Part shown: one piece after another, positions 19,920 to 31,975 of the stretch
Numbering within the stretch: the first letter of the stretch is position 1
How the letters are laid out: every line of letters begins with the position of its first letter
NCBI RefSeq assembly: GCF_001494595.1
Contig: NZ_LN929908.1
Span: 62,001-126,000, forward strand
From: Mycobacterium sp. M26
GTDB taxonomy: Bacteria > Actinomycetota > Actinomycetes > Mycobacteriales > Mycobacteriaceae
Reading direction: 5' to 3'
DNA: 64,000 nucleotides
Made by a program: the position numbers and the translations under genes
The notes under the pieces: model-generated
Told to the model about the DNA's origin: nothing
Database searches by the model: none
The model's input: the letters and a program-made list of their open reading frames with translations, nothing else

Positions 19920-21241
19920 GCGGGCAGCAGCCCGAAGACCTGCTTGATGATCGTCATCACCCAGCCGCCGGCGTTACCGCTGTGGAAACGCGGCCAGTTC
20001 AACTGGAAGCTGACCACCCACGCCTGTCCGGTGCGGTCCACGGCGTACCAGCTGAAGGTGTAGTCGCCGGGCAGGTTTCCGGCCTTGGCCCCGATGTAAG
20101 GCCACTCGGTGCGGTCGAGGTCGATGCCGGCGACCTCGGACATGATGTCCTTGACCGGCGCGGCCGGGCCGACGGCATTGTGCTGCAGTCCGGCGTGCAC
20201 CCGGCAGATGTCCTCGGCGCTGCCGTACCACTCCGCGCCGTAGGCCGAACCCGGGGAATGGGTGCGCTGCGGGTCCGGATCGTACGGGCGGGCGTTGGCC
20301 TCCTGCAACAGGATTGCCCGACGCTGCGGGGTGGCGCTCTTCCACTGGTCGCGGACATCAGGGTTGCCCCAGCCGACGGCGAAGATCTCCCGCATGGTCG
20401 GGAACGGCACCATGCTGGCCGGGTCGTGATGCCCGGCGTCGACGAGCGCTTGTTCGATGGCGTGGGTGCCGAGGCGGCCGATCAGCATGTCGGTGGCCAT
20501 GTTGTCGCTCGTCGCGATCATCTTCCCGGCCGCCTGGCGCACGGTGATCTGCGAACCCGGGGGCAGCTTGTCGAAGCCGGACGATCCCAGCTTCTTGCCC
20601 TCGGCGGTGATGGTCAGCTTGTCGTCCCAGCTCAGCGTGCCCGCCCGCACGGCGGTCTCCACTGCGAACAGCACGTAGGTCTTGAAAATCGAAGCCAGCG
20701 GCAGTGATTGGTCGGTATTGCTGCCGGCGACCTTCTCGCAGCGGCCGTCGTTGACCTTCGACACCTGCCAGGAGTAGCGCGCACCGGTGCGGCTGAGCGC
20801 GGTGTCGACGTCCTGCCAGGAGTTGATGACGGGTTTCTCGGTGGTGACGACGAAGCGGCGTACGAAAGTGTCGTCACCGGTGCGGATTTCGATGTTCTGC
20901 CGGGCGCCGTAGGAGGTCAGCAGATGCAGGGTGGCGACCCCGGCGCCGATGTCCACCCCGGCCAGCGTGTAGGGGCGGTCCCACCAGAGCGAGTCCATGG
21001 TGGTCGCCACCGCATCCACCATGTCGGGGGCGGCGAGGGTCTTGACGCTGGGCGCTCCGATGGGCCAGTCGGAGTTCAGCATGTCCAGGACCTGCTGGGC
21101 CCGCACCCCCTGCGGGGTGTTGATCTCGATGCGCACCGCCGCACCGGCACTGGCCGATGGCTCGCGGGCCGGTGAACAACTCGTCGCCAGGGCAGCGGCC
21201 GACACGATCACGGTGGTCAACGCCACCGTGGTCCGGCGCAC
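19910..21241 (-). CDS. lpqF: LpqF-like lipoprotein with serine beta-lactamase/penicillin-binding fold
   Basis: 443 residues from GTG 21241. An Arg-rich start and hydrophobic helix end in ATSC, a lipobox with the acylated Cys. The C-terminal two thirds have the beta-lactamase-like fold: SIFK supplies a SxxK motif, SDN (in TSDNMATD) matches the second motif, and KAGN lies where KTG/KSG is expected. LpqF is tied to mannoside/lipoarabinomannan biosynthesis in corynebacteria (family knowledge). It lies 10 bases after mhuD on the same strand; its 3' end overlaps the phosphatase gene by 10 bases, tail to tail. Confidence 0.85.
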   Translation of the reverse strand: MRRTTVALTTVIVSAAALATSCSPAREPSASAGAAVRIEINTPQGVRAQQVLDMLNSDWPIGAPSVKTLAAPDMVDAVATTMDSLWWDRPYTLAGVDIGAGVATLHLLTSYGARQNIEIRTGDDTFVRRFVVTTEKPVINSWQDVDTALSRTGARYSWQVSKVNDGRCEKVAGSNTDQSLPLASIFKTYVLFAVETAVRAGTLSWDDKLTITAEGKKLGSSGFDKLPPGSQITVRQAAGKMIATSDNMATDMLIGRLGTHAIEQALVDAGHHDPASMVPFPTMREIFAVGWGNPDVRDQWKSATPQRRAILLQEANARPYDPDPQRTHSPGSAYGAEWYGSAEDICRVHAGLQHNAVGPAAPVKDIMSEVAGIDLDRTEWPYIGAKAGNLPGDYTFSWYAVDRTGQAWVVSFQLNWPRFHSGNAGGWVMTIIKQVFGLLPAYR

Positions 21242-21251
21242 CCGGCGGGCG

Positions 21252-21569
21252 CTACGCCTTGGTGCCGGTCCCGGCAACGTCCAACACAACCTCGAACTCG
21301 AGCAGATGGGCACCCTTGGCCACCGGGTTGGCCCGCTCGCCGGCGTGGGCGTGGATCGCGGGACCGGTGGCCCAGGCCTGGAAGGCCTCTTCGCTCTCCC
21401 ACGTGGTCACCACGAAGTAGCGGTCCTCGCCCTTAACCGGACGCAGCAATTGGAACCCGAGGAAGCCCGGCTGGTTGTCGACGGCGTGGGCGCGGTTGGC
21501 GAACCGCTTCTCCAGCTCGGGGCCGGCACCCGGGGGTATCTCGATTGCGTTGATCTTCACCACGGACAT
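21252..21569 (-). CDS. mhuD: Heme-degrading monooxygenase MhuD (mycobilin-producing)
   Basis: 105 residues, one ferredoxin-like ABM domain. MSVVKINAIEIPPGAGPELEKR is the family N-terminus, and RYFVVTTWESEEAFQAW carries the conserved Trp and strand pattern. MhuD dimers open heme to mycobilin and release iron without carbon monoxide. ATG 21569 lies 6 bases after a -10 TAGCCT on this strand (21576-21581), implying a leaderless transcript. Next to lpqF, as in M. tuberculosis (Rv3592/Rv3593). I see no IdeR box upstream. Confidence 0.93.
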   Translation of the reverse strand: MSVVKINAIEIPPGAGPELEKRFANRAHAVDNQPGFLGFQLLRPVKGEDRYFVVTTWESEEAFQAWATGPAIHAHAGERANPVAKGAHLLEFEVVLDVAGTGTKA

Positions 21570-21575
21570 GGCGCA

Positions 21576-21581
21576 AGGCTA
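21576..21581 (-). promoter_or_regulatory. -10 element of mhuD
   Basis: TAGCCT on the minus strand ends 6 bases before the mhuD ATG. It belongs to the short divergent gap (21570-21624) shared with the hydrolase gene at 21625. Confidence 0.45.
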
Positions 21582-21624
21582 CCGCGCGCGCCGGAGGCGG
21601 TGGCCGACCGCGCAAGATGAAGCG

Positions 21625-22401
21625 GTGAACAGCACACTGCTGACCTATCAGGGCGGGGAAGGCCGCCCGCTGGTGCTGGTGCACGGGCTGATGGGCCGGG
21701 GCAGCACGTGGTCGCGGCTGGTGCCGTGGCTGAGCCGGTTCGGCGCAGTCCACACCTATGACGCGCCCTGGCACCGTGGCCGCGAGGTCGACGACGACGC
21801 CCCGATCAGCACCGAGCGTTTCGTCGACGACCTCGGCAACGCCGTCGGCGCGCTGGGGGAGCCGGTCATTCTGATCGGGCATTCGATGGGCGGTCTGCAC
21901 TCCTGGTGTCTGGCCGCGCAGCGACCCGATCTGGTCACCGCCCTCGTCGTCGAGGACATGGCGCCCGACTTCGTCGGCCGCACCACCGGGCCGTGGGAGC
22001 CATGGGTGCACGCGCTGCCGCTCGAATACCCGTCTGCCGAGCAGGTGGTCGACGAGTACGGGCCGGTGGCCGGCCGGTATTTCCTGGAGGCGTTCGACCG
22101 CACCGCCACCGGCTGGCGCCTGCACGGGCAACCGGCCCGCTGGATGGAGATCGCCGCCGAGTGGGGCACTCGCGACTACTGGCAGCAGTGGCAGGCCGTG
22201 CGGGCGCCGGTGCTGCTCATTGAGGCGGGTGATTCGGTGGCCCCGCCCGGCCAGATGCGACGGATGTGGGAGCTGGCCGGCGAGCGCGCCACCTACGTTC
22301 AGGTGCCCGGCGCCGGCCATCTGGTTCACGACGACGCACCGGAGCGCTACCGGGAGGCGGTTGAGCAGTTCCTAACGGCGCTCCCCGAGCACACCGGGTG
22401 A
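21625..22401 (+). CDS. Alpha/beta hydrolase (Rv3591c-like)
   Basis: 258 residues. The oxyanion loop VHGLMGRGSTW is at about 19-29. The nucleophile elbow is GHSMGG, and AGDSVAPPG and GAGHLVHDD supply the acid and His of the triad. The substrate is unknown; carboxylesterase or lactonase activity is possible. GTG 21625 was chosen because it gives MNSTLLTYQGGEGRP just before the first strand, and the longer open frame overlaps mhuD. Its 3' end overlaps the small convergent membrane protein gene by 30 bases. Confidence 0.85.
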   Translation: MNSTLLTYQGGEGRPLVLVHGLMGRGSTWSRLVPWLSRFGAVHTYDAPWHRGREVDDDAPISTERFVDDLGNAVGALGEPVILIGHSMGGLHSWCLAAQRPDLVTALVVEDMAPDFVGRTTGPWEPWVHALPLEYPSAEQVVDEYGPVAGRYFLEAFDRTATGWRLHGQPARWMEIAAEWGTRDYWQQWQAVRAPVLLIEAGDSVAPPGQMRRMWELAGERATYVQVPGAGHLVHDDAPERYREAVEQFLTALPEHTG

Positions 22402-22632
22402 CGGCCACACCGGGTGTTCCTCGAAACGGGTGCGAATGGCGTCCAGTTCGTGTTCGACCCGGCGGGCGTCGGCGTCGTGGCCGTCGTGGTAGAGCCGGCC
22501 GACCAAGGGGGCGGCGACTCTGAACTGGCCGCCGTGCAGGCGCAGAGTGCCGTCCCGATGCGAGACGGTGACGACAGCGCCGACCAGCACAAAGGGTGCC
22601 AGGACTGCGAGAAGGACGAGGATTGCGGTCAT
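22372..22632 (-). CDS. Small single-helix membrane protein of unknown function
   Basis: 86 residues: a hydrophobic N-terminal helix (about 3-22, MTAILVLLAVLAPFVLVGAV), then a polar region with RLYHDGHDADARRVEHELDAIRTRF. I do not recognise a domain. Coding is supported by a clear membrane anchor followed by a charged helix and by codon use, though the 3' end overlaps the hydrolase by 30 bases. It is divergent from the GlxA-type regulator, which may control it through the shared 71-base gap. Confidence 0.6.
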   Translation of the reverse strand: MTAILVLLAVLAPFVLVGAVVTVSHRDGTLRLHGGQFRVAAPLVGRLYHDGHDADARRVEHELDAIRTRFEEHPVWPSPGVLGERR

Positions 22633-22669
22633 GGCAGTAATGCTTCGCGCATATATATACCGCCAACAG

Positions 22670-22704
22670 TGGCAGCACTGACCTCATACGATAAAATGCT
22701 GCCA
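22670..22704. promoter_or_regulatory. Inverted repeat between small membrane protein and GlxA-type regulator
   Basis: TGGCAGCA (22670-22677) and TGCTGCCA (22697-22704) are perfect 8-base arms with a 19-base spacer; the right arm touches the regulator's ATG. A third, partial copy (TGGCAGTA) starts at 22632. This is a candidate autoregulatory operator. Confidence 0.4.
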
Positions 22705-23663
22705 TGGCTTTGCGCAGCGTCTCCGCACTCGTCCTCGACGGCGTCACCATTTTCGAGTTCGGGGTCATCTGCGAGGTCTTCGGCATCGACCGCTCCGCCG
22801 ACGGCGTGCCCAACTTCGACTTCAAGGTGTGCGGCCCAGAACCGGGTAAGGCTCTGCGGACCAGCGTGGGCGCCCAGTTGGTGCCCGATCACGGCCTCGA
22901 CGACCTGATGGGCGCCGACGTGGTCGCGGTGCCGGCGGTCAGCGGCCCACCGGAGGCCTACCCGCCGGAAGCCCTGGAAGCGTTGCGGGCGGCGCACGCC
23001 GCGGGCTCGACCGTGCTGACGGTGTGCTCGGGGGTGTTCATCGCCGGGGCCGCCGGTCTGCTCGACGGCCGCCGGGTGACCACGCACTGGATGCATGCCG
23101 AGGAACTGGCCCGCCGCTTCCCGTCGGCGATCGTCGACCGCAACGTCCTCTTCGTCGACGACGGCGATCTCGTGACCAGTGCCGGCACCGCGGCGGGCAT
23201 CGACGCCAGCCTGCATCTGGTGCGCCGCGAACTCGGCAGCGCGGTCACCAACATCATCGCCCGACGCATGGTGGTGCCGCCGCAACGTGACGGCGGCCAG
23301 CGCCAGTACATCGACCAGCCGATCCCGGCCCGATGTTCGGAAGGCTTTGCCCCGCAACTCGATTGGATTCTGGCAAATCTCGGCGCGCCGCATACGGTGG
23401 CCAGCCTGGCCCGCCGTGCCAGCATGTCGGCGCGGACGTTTGCGCGCCGGTTCGTCGAGGAGACCGGCACCACGCCGATGCAGTGGGTCACCGATCAGCG
23501 GGTGCTCTATGCGCGGCGGATGCTCGAGGAGACCGACCTCGACGTCGACCGGATCGCCGAGCGGGCCGGCTTCGGCAACGCCACCCTGCTGCGCCACCAC
23601 TTCCGCCGCATCGTCGGCGTCACCCCGTCTGACTACCGCCGCCGCTTCGCCCAGGCGTCTTAG
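22704..23663 (+). CDS. GlxA-family transcriptional regulator (DJ-1/PfpI domain plus AraC HTH)
   Basis: 319 residues. Residues 1 to about 190 form a class I glutamine-amidotransferase-like (DJ-1/PfpI) sensor domain with the nucleophile-elbow-like TVCSGVFIAGAAGLLDG. The C-terminal about 100 residues are an AraC-type double helix-turn-helix with SMSARTFARRFVEETGTTP and RIAERAGFGNATLLRHHFRR. The ligand is unknown. ATG 22704 is inside an inverted repeat, suggesting self-control. It is convergent with the PGRS-like gene, 3 bases apart. Confidence 0.88.
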   Translation: MALRSVSALVLDGVTIFEFGVICEVFGIDRSADGVPNFDFKVCGPEPGKALRTSVGAQLVPDHGLDDLMGADVVAVPAVSGPPEAYPPEALEALRAAHAAGSTVLTVCSGVFIAGAAGLLDGRRVTTHWMHAEELARRFPSAIVDRNVLFVDDGDLVTSAGTAAGIDASLHLVRRELGSAVTNIIARRMVVPPQRDGGQRQYIDQPIPARCSEGFAPQLDWILANLGAPHTVASLARRASMSARTFARRFVEETGTTPMQWVTDQRVLYARRMLEETDLDVDRIAERAGFGNATLLRHHFRRIVGVTPSDYRRRFAQAS

Positions 23664-23666
23664 GGT

Positions 23667-24187
23667 TCAGGAGCCGTTCGCGCCGGCCTGGCCGTTGGGC
23701 CCCTTCTGCCCGTTGCCGCCGGTCGCGCCCGGAGCGCCGTTATTGCCTGCGGTAGCGCCGCTTCCGCCCGCGCCACCGACCCCGCCTGCACCGCCAGTGC
23801 CACCTGCACCGCCCTGCCCGGCGGCACCGCCTTTCCGCCGTTGGCGCCCTTGCCGCCGTTGCCGAAGAACAGGCCACCGTTTCCGCCGTTGCACTCAGCC
23901 CCCGTGCAGTTGGCGGGCGCGTCGGCGCCGTCGCCGAACAGGCCGAGGATGGGTCCGCTGCCGACCGCCGACGCGGTCACCGCGGCGACGGGCTGTGCGG
24001 CAGCCGGCTGCGCCGACGCACCGCCGCCGGTGCTGCAGTCCGCGGCCTCGATGGGTGCGCACCCGGGTGGCGCCGCGGCTACGGGAGGTGCAAAGACTAC
24101 TGCTGCAGCGGTAATTGCCGCGCCCGCAAAGCCCGCTGACGTGCCGATCGGCAGCAGCTTGTAGACGAGGTTTCGGTTGTTCGGCAT
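23667..24187 (-). pseudogene. Secreted PGRS-like Gly/Asn-rich protein without PE domain, frameshifted
   Basis: From ATG 24187 (GGAGGG upstream): a signal peptide with a hydrophobic core ending VAAAPP near residue 40, then an Ala/Gly region and NGGNGGLFFGNGGKGANGG repeats typical of PGRS domains. At about 23830 the frame shifts. The Gly-rich repeat (GGAGGTGGAGG type) continues in the next frame to a stop at 23667. Adding one G in AAGG near 23830 would give one 173-residue protein. There is no PE domain, yet the place equals PE_PGRS58 in H37Rv (recalled). A sequencing slip in low-complexity DNA is likely. Confidence 0.7.
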
Positions 24188-24277
24188 CGTCCGCCCTCCG
24201 TCGCCGTCATGCTCCTGGCGGTAATTTACGACGCCGTTAAAAGATTGGTATTGAAATCGTCAAGGAGATTGCGGGCT

Positions 24278-24337
24278 GCGAGCGTGCGCGTAATGCGCGC
24301 CGTAGCGGCGTGTCGTCGGACCGACACGCACGCTCGC
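24278..24337. repeat. Intergenic hairpin repeat, copy C (perfect stem)
   Basis: GCGAGCGTGCG (24278-24288) and CGCACGCTCGC (24327-24337) are exact 11-base inverted repeats around a 38-base GC-rich loop. It is related in end sequence to the copies at 17819 and 45655. It lies just after the mutY stop and could also act as its terminator. Confidence 0.55.
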
Positions 24338-24344
24338 CGCGGTC

Positions 24345-25220
24345 TTACTCGCCTTCACCGGCCAATGCGAAGCGGCCGTCGGCCGTCTGCTCAACCAACC
24401 CGTCCACCAGCAGCGAGTCCAGCGCGCGATCGCGCTGCGCTGGGTCACTGAGCCACACCATGTCGAGCTGTGCCCGCTGCACTGGTGTGGAACTGGCCCG
24501 CAGCACGTCCATCAGCCGGCCGCGGACCTGGCGATCGGTGCCGGCATAGCCCTGCGCCTTGCGCACCGGGCCGTCTGATGCCGGATAACCGGCAGCCCGC
24601 CACGCACAGTGGGTGAGCGGGCAGATCCCGCACTTGGGCGAGCGCGCCGTGCACACCGTGGCGCCCAGTTCCATCAGCGCCGCGGAAAACACTGGGGCCG
24701 AATCGTTCTCGGGCAGCAGTGACTCCACGTCGGCGAGGTCGCGCGTCGCCGACGGATTGCCCGCATCGGCCAGGCCGTGCACTGCCCGCGCCACCACCCG
24801 GCGCACGTTGGTGTCCACCACGGGCACCCGCTTCTGGTAGGCGAAGCACGCCACCGCCCGCGCGGTGTAGGCCCCGACACCTGGCAGCATCAGCAGCACC
24901 TCGACGTCATCGGGCACCACGTCGTCATGCTCGGTGGCGATCACCAGAGCGCATTCGTGCAGCCGCTTGGCACGCCGGGGATACCCGAGCTTGCCCCAGG
25001 CCCGCAGCACGTCTGCGGCACCGGCGGCAGCGGCGGCCGACGGTGTCGGCCAGCGGGCCACCCAGTCCAGCCAGATCGGGGCCACCCGGGCCACCGGAGT
25101 CTGCTGCAGCATGAACTCGCTGACCAGGATCTGCCAGGCCGTCACGTCCGGTTCACGCCACGGAAGATCACGCCGGGCCTGCGCAAACCAGGCGACGAGT
25201 TCGGGTGGGGAGATGCTCAC
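24345..25220 (-). CDS. mutY: Adenine DNA glycosylase MutY
   Basis: 291 residues. It removes adenine mispaired with 8-oxoguanine. Visible features: EFMLQQTPVARV, the helix-hairpin-helix LMLPGVGAYTARAV followed by the catalytic-Asp region VVDTNVRRV, and a 4Fe-4S cluster as C-x6-C-x2-C-x5-C (CTARSPKCGICPLTHC). The C-terminal region is short, as in mycobacterial MutY. The frame is open to 25478, but GTG 25220 gives the family start MSISPPELVAWF and leaves a 37-base gap to the divergent carbonic anhydrase gene. Confidence 0.94.
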   Translation of the reverse strand: MSISPPELVAWFAQARRDLPWREPDVTAWQILVSEFMLQQTPVARVAPIWLDWVARWPTPSAAAAAGAADVLRAWGKLGYPRRAKRLHECALVIATEHDDVVPDDVEVLLMLPGVGAYTARAVACFAYQKRVPVVDTNVRRVVARAVHGLADAGNPSATRDLADVESLLPENDSAPVFSAALMELGATVCTARSPKCGICPLTHCAWRAAGYPASDGPVRKAQGYAGTDRQVRGRLMDVLRASSTPVQRAQLDMVWLSDPAQRDRALDSLLVDGLVEQTADGRFALAGEGE

Positions 25221-25257
25221 GACGTGCTCACATCGAGCGCAGTGCAGAATAGGGCCC

Positions 25258-25875
25258 ATGCCAAACAGCAGCCCGGTGACAGCGTGGAAGGCACTCAAGG
25301 AGGGTAACGAGCGCTTCGTCGCTGGTAAGCCCGAGCATCCGAGCCAGAGCATCGAGCATCGCGCCAGCCTGGCCGGCGAGCAGCGCCCGACCGCCGTGGT
25401 GTTCGGCTGCGCCGACAGCCGGGTCGCCGCCGAGATCATCTTCGACCAGGGTCTCGGCGACATGTTCGTGGTGCGCACCGCAGGTCACGTGATCGACTCC
25501 GCGGTGCTCGGCTCGATCGAATACGCCGTCACGGTGCTCAACGTGCCGCTGATCGTGGTGCTCGGTCACGACAGCTGCGGTGCGGTCAAGGCCACGCTGT
25601 CCGCGCTGGACGACGGGCAGGTTCCGCTCGGGTTCGTCCGCGACGTCGTCGAGCGCGTCACCCCGTCGATCCTGCTGGGCCGGCGCGACGGCCTGACCCG
25701 GGTCGACGAGTTCGAGGCCCGCCACGTCACCGAGACCGCCGCCCAGCTGATGGCCCGGTCGACGGCCATCGCCGACAAGATCAACGAGGGCACCCTGGCC
25801 ATCGTCGGCGTCACCTATCACCTCGCCGACGGCAAGGTCGCGCTGCGCAAACACATCGGCGACATCGGCGATTAA
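25258..25875 (+). CDS. canB: Beta-class carbonic anhydrase (CanB-like)
   Basis: 205 residues. It interconverts CO2 and bicarbonate. Zinc ligands are readable: Cys51 and the Asp53/Arg55 dyad in CADSRV, and His104 and Cys107 in GHDSCGA. Length equals that recalled for Rv3588c (207). ATG 25258 was chosen; the longer upstream frame overlaps mutY. An AT-rich AGAATA just upstream may be the -10 of a short-leader transcript. Divergent from mutY. Confidence 0.93.
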   Translation: MPNSSPVTAWKALKEGNERFVAGKPEHPSQSIEHRASLAGEQRPTAVVFGCADSRVAAEIIFDQGLGDMFVVRTAGHVIDSAVLGSIEYAVTVLNVPLIVVLGHDSCGAVKATLSALDDGQVPLGFVRDVVERVTPSILLGRRDGLTRVDEFEARHVTETAAQLMARSTAIADKINEGTLAIVGVTYHLADGKVALRKHIGDIGD

Positions 25876-25931
25876 TCACCAATCCGGCTGGTTAACAAGG
25901 CGACACGCCGAGCCAGGTCGGACATCTGGCG

Positions 25932-26719
25932 GTGACCTGGGCTTACCGTGAGATCGTGCTGGATCTCGAACCGCGTGGACCTCTACCCTCGCAAATCTAC
26001 TGGCGACGCCGTGGACTGGCGATCGGCATCGCGGCGCTGGTTCTCGCCATCGTCATCGGGGTGTCCTACGCCGTGTTCGGCGGCTCTGACTCCAAGAGCA
26101 CCGTCAAGCCCGCAGCCTCCCAGACGCAAAACCCGCAGCCCGAGAACAAGACTCCGGTAGTGGCCCCGCCGCCGTCCGAGTCGGCTGCCCCCGCTCCCAC
26201 GCCGACTCCGACCGAAGCCGTGGCCCCGCCGCCGGTGCTCAAGGAGGGCGACGACTGCCCCGACTCGACCCTGGCGGTCAAGGGCATCACCAACGCTCCG
26301 CAGTACGTCATCGGCGACCAGCCGAAGTTCACCATGGTCGTCACCAACATCGGCCTGGTCGCCTGCAAGCGCGACGTCGGCGCCGCGGTGCTGGCTGCCT
26401 ACGTCTACTCACTGGACAACAAGCGGCTGTGGTCCAACCTCGACTGCGCGCCGTCCAACGAGACGCTCGTCAAGACGTTCAACCCGGGTGAGCAGGTCAC
26501 TACCGAGGTGACCTGGACCGGAATGGGTTCGGCGCCGCAGTGCCCGCTGCCGCGTCAGCCGATCGGGCCCGGCACCTACAACCTGGTGGTTCAGCTGGGC
26601 AACCTGCGCTCGGCCGCGGTGCCGTTCATCCTCGCCGAGGCCCCGCCGCCGGGTGCCGAACCGCCGCCTGGCGACGCACCTGCCGCGGCTCCGGCCGAGG
26701 CGCCGCCCGCACCGGCCGG

Positions 26720-26723
<4 letters not shown>
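25932..26723 (+). CDS. Membrane-anchored Pro-rich protein (Rv3587c-like)
   Basis: 263 residues. A short cytoplasmic start ([19 protein letters not shown]) leads to one membrane helix (about 29-50). Next come a Pro/Ala/Thr-rich linker (about 60-105), a globular extracytoplasmic domain with three or four Cys ([35 protein letters not shown]), and a second Pro/Ala tail. The Cys pattern suggests disulfides outside the cell. The function is unknown to me; Rv3587c is a conserved, reportedly growth-important protein. The GTG start is 56 bases after canB. Convergent with disA, stops 4 bases overlapping. Confidence 0.8.
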
Positions 26724-29368
<2,645 letters not shown>

Positions 29369-29434
29369 GCTGTGACGCTATCGGTTCGGTATGACAGATC
29401 CGGCGATCAACCCGCCGGGATGATGCGGCCGGGC

Positions 29435-30004
29435 TCAGCCGTGGCCGCCGCCGTGGCCTTCGCCGCCGCCGACCTCGTCCTGGCGGGGCGCGTTGCCCGC
29501 CGAGATCGGCACCTCGACCTTGACCTCGCCGGCCTTCTCGAAGTCGAAGGTGAAGGCGTAGGTGAGTCCGTTGGTGACGGGCTGGCTCAGCGTGACCTCG
29601 GCTGAGGTGGGCTGTGCGCTGCTGAACGCCTCGACCTCGTCCTGGCCGTCGGGCGAGCCGACCACGAGCCGGGAGTTGGCCGGGATGGCGGTCGGGCCGC
29701 TGACCTCGACGGAGCCCACGTCGGTGCTGATGCCCACCAGTTTGTCGTTGACGTCGGGGGAGTTGTTCGCTGCCACGAAAATCAGCTCAACGGCGCGGCC
29801 GGGCTTGAGGAAGTCACCGGTCTGCACGGCCTGCAGGTGCACGTTGCGCAGCGCGATGTTCTTGACGTTGGCGGTACTGCCGTTGACGGCAGCCTCCTGG
29901 TTGGCGGTCTGCGAGATCTGGCCCGATCCACAGCCGGTGAGCAGCAGACCACCTACAGCCAGGGCCGCGGTTGCCACCACGAGGCGGTTCGACATGCGGT
30001 TCAC
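29435..30004 (-). CDS. lpqE: LpqE-like lipoprotein
   Basis: 189 residues. The signal peptide ends in a textbook lipobox, LLTGC, around residue 25. The mature part is a compact beta-rich domain (NVKNIALRNVHLQAVQTGDF and SRLVVGSPDGQD segments), ending in a His/Gly-rich tail (GGGEGHGGGHG) that could bind metal. GTG 30004 has a strong AGGAGG 5 bases upstream; an ATG three codons later is the alternative. It is the next gene upstream on radA's strand, but 66 bases separate them. Function unknown; LpqE is a conserved mycobacterial lipoprotein resembling the PCuAC/DUF461 group. Confidence 0.8.
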   Translation of the reverse strand: MNRMSNRLVVATAALAVGGLLLTGCGSGQISQTANQEAAVNGSTANVKNIALRNVHLQAVQTGDFLKPGRAVELIFVAANNSPDVNDKLVGISTDVGSVEVSGPTAIPANSRLVVGSPDGQDEVEAFSSAQPTSAEVTLSQPVTNGLTYAFTFDFEKAGEVKVEVPISAGNAPRQDEVGGGEGHGGGHG

Positions 30005-30217
30005 AGCAGCCTCCTGCTTGGCCGGTGCGGTCGGCAGGACTCGCCGCCGCTATTCGACTATGTAGCGTAGTAGGTCCCGTCGTCGCGCGGTAGCCAAGGG
30101 TTGCCCTACCTCGTCGGCAACGTGTCGAGGGGTTGCCGGAATCGGCGTGAGCAGAACCGCGCGTTGCACGCTTTCGTCACCCTGTCAACCCCCACTCTTC
30201 ACCCACGGTGCCCCTGA

Positions 30218-30775
<558 letters not shown>

Positions 30776-30792
30776 CTGCCCTGAGGGGATCA

Positions 30793-31455
30793 GTGTCAGG
30801 CACTGTCGCGGTCGTCACGGCCGCAGGTTCCGGTGAACGGCTGGGCGCCGGTATTCCGAAGGCATTCGTCGATCTCGGCGGTCGCACCATGCTCGAACGA
30901 GCTGTCGACGGTCTGCTGGAGTCCGGTGTCGTTGACCGTGTCGTGGTCGCCGCGCCCGCTGAGCGGGTCGAGGCCACCAAACTCATCCTCGGCGAGCGGG
31001 CTACCGTCGTCGCCGGCGGCCCGGAGCGTCCGGAAACGGTGCGCCGGGCCCTGGCCGCGGTCGGCGATCCCGAATTCGTCCTGGTCCATGATGCTGCCCG
31101 GCCGCTAACCCCGGTTGCTCAGATCCAGCGCGTGGTTGCCGCCCTGCGCGACGGGTTGCGGGCCGTTATCCCGGTCCTGCCGGTGGTCGACACCATCAAG
31201 GCGGTCGACGCCAACGGCGTGGTGCTGGGGACGCCGGAACGGGCCGGGCTGCGGGCCGTGCAGACCCCGCAGGGATTCGAGACCGAACTGCTGCGCAGGG
31301 CCTACGACCGTGCCGCCAACGCGGTGGTGACCGACGACGCCTCACTCGTGGAGTTCCTCGGCACCCCGGTGCACACCGTCGCCGGCGACACCCTGGCATT
31401 CAAGATCACCACCCCGCTGGACCTGCGGCTGGCCCAGGCGGTGCTCGGCGCATGA
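30793..31455 (+). CDS. ispD: 2-C-methyl-D-erythritol 4-phosphate cytidylyltransferase
   Basis: 220 residues. Third step of the MEP isoprenoid pathway: it makes CDP-methylerythritol from MEP and CTP. The nucleotide-binding N-terminus [18 protein letters not shown], the VLVHDAARP motif and the QTPQGF signature are all present. The GTG start at 30793 is 17 bases after carD. Its stop overlaps the ispF ATG by 4 bases, a pairing seen across mycobacteria. Confidence 0.97.
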   Translation: MSGTVAVVTAAGSGERLGAGIPKAFVDLGGRTMLERAVDGLLESGVVDRVVVAAPAERVEATKLILGERATVVAGGPERPETVRRALAAVGDPEFVLVHDAARPLTPVAQIQRVVAALRDGLRAVIPVLPVVDTIKAVDANGVVLGTPERAGLRAVQTPQGFETELLRRAYDRAANAVVTDDASLVEFLGTPVHTVAGDTLAFKITTPLDLRLAQAVLGA

Positions 31456-31937
31456 CGATCCCACGGGTCGGTCTGGGCACCGACGTACACCCGGTCGAGA
31501 CGGGCCGGCCCTGCTGGCTGCTCGGCCTGCTGTTCGAGGGGGCCGACGGTTGTTCGGGCCACTCCGACGGCGATGTCGCCGTCCACGCACTGTGCGATGC
31601 GCTGCTGTCGGCGGCCGGGCTCGGCGATCTCGGCGCGGTGTTCGGGGTCGACCAGCCGCAGTGGCGTGGTGTCACCGGTGCGCAGATGCTCGCCCATGTC
31701 CGTGACCTGATCGCCGGGGCCGGCTTCGTGGTGGGCAACGCCGCGGTCCAGGTTATCGCGAACCGGCCCAAGATCGGGCCGCGCCGCGAGGAGGCCCAGC
31801 GACTGCTCACCGAGCTGCTCGGTGCACCGGTGTCGGTATCGGCGACGACGACCGACGGGCTGGGGCTGACCGGCCGCGGTGAGGGCCTGGCGGCCGTGGC
31901 GACCGCTCTGGTCGTGGCCCGTTCCGACACGGTGTGA
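31452..31937 (+). CDS. ispF: 2-C-methyl-D-erythritol 2,4-cyclodiphosphate synthase
   Basis: 161 residues. It cyclises CDP-ME 2-phosphate with release of CMP. The metal-binding [10 protein letters not shown] near the N-terminus (Asp and His ligands), [17 protein letters not shown] and the C-terminal [15 protein letters not shown] segment are diagnostic. The start overlaps ispD (ATGA). It is followed after 35 bases by the separately promoted cysS. Confidence 0.97.
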   Translation: MTIPRVGLGTDVHPVETGRPCWLLGLLFEGADGCSGHSDGDVAVHALCDALLSAAGLGDLGAVFGVDQPQWRGVTGAQMLAHVRDLIAGAGFVVGNAAVQVIANRPKIGPRREEAQRLLTELLGAPVSVSATTTDGLGLTGRGEGLAAVATALVVARSDTV

Positions 31938-31958
31938 GAACTACGCCGGTCAGGCCGG

Positions 31959-31975
31959 TAAGCTGGCGCGTCGTG
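31959..31975 (+). promoter_or_regulatory. Leaderless promoter of cysS
   Basis: TAAGCT (31959-31964) lies exactly 8 bases before the GTG start. The following bases are the same as in the lysS promoter except one (TAAGCTGGCGCGTCGTGA). Confidence 0.55.

Noticed and set aside
22649..22659. ATATATATA run as a replication or integration signal
   Set aside because: It is a 9-base AT run in a promoter gap, with no DnaA boxes or att-like repeats near it.
23660..24187. PE or PPE domain in the Gly-rich gene
   Set aside because: The N-terminus is a signal peptide with a hydrophobic core; the PE helical pair and its YxxxD/E-type signal are not present.
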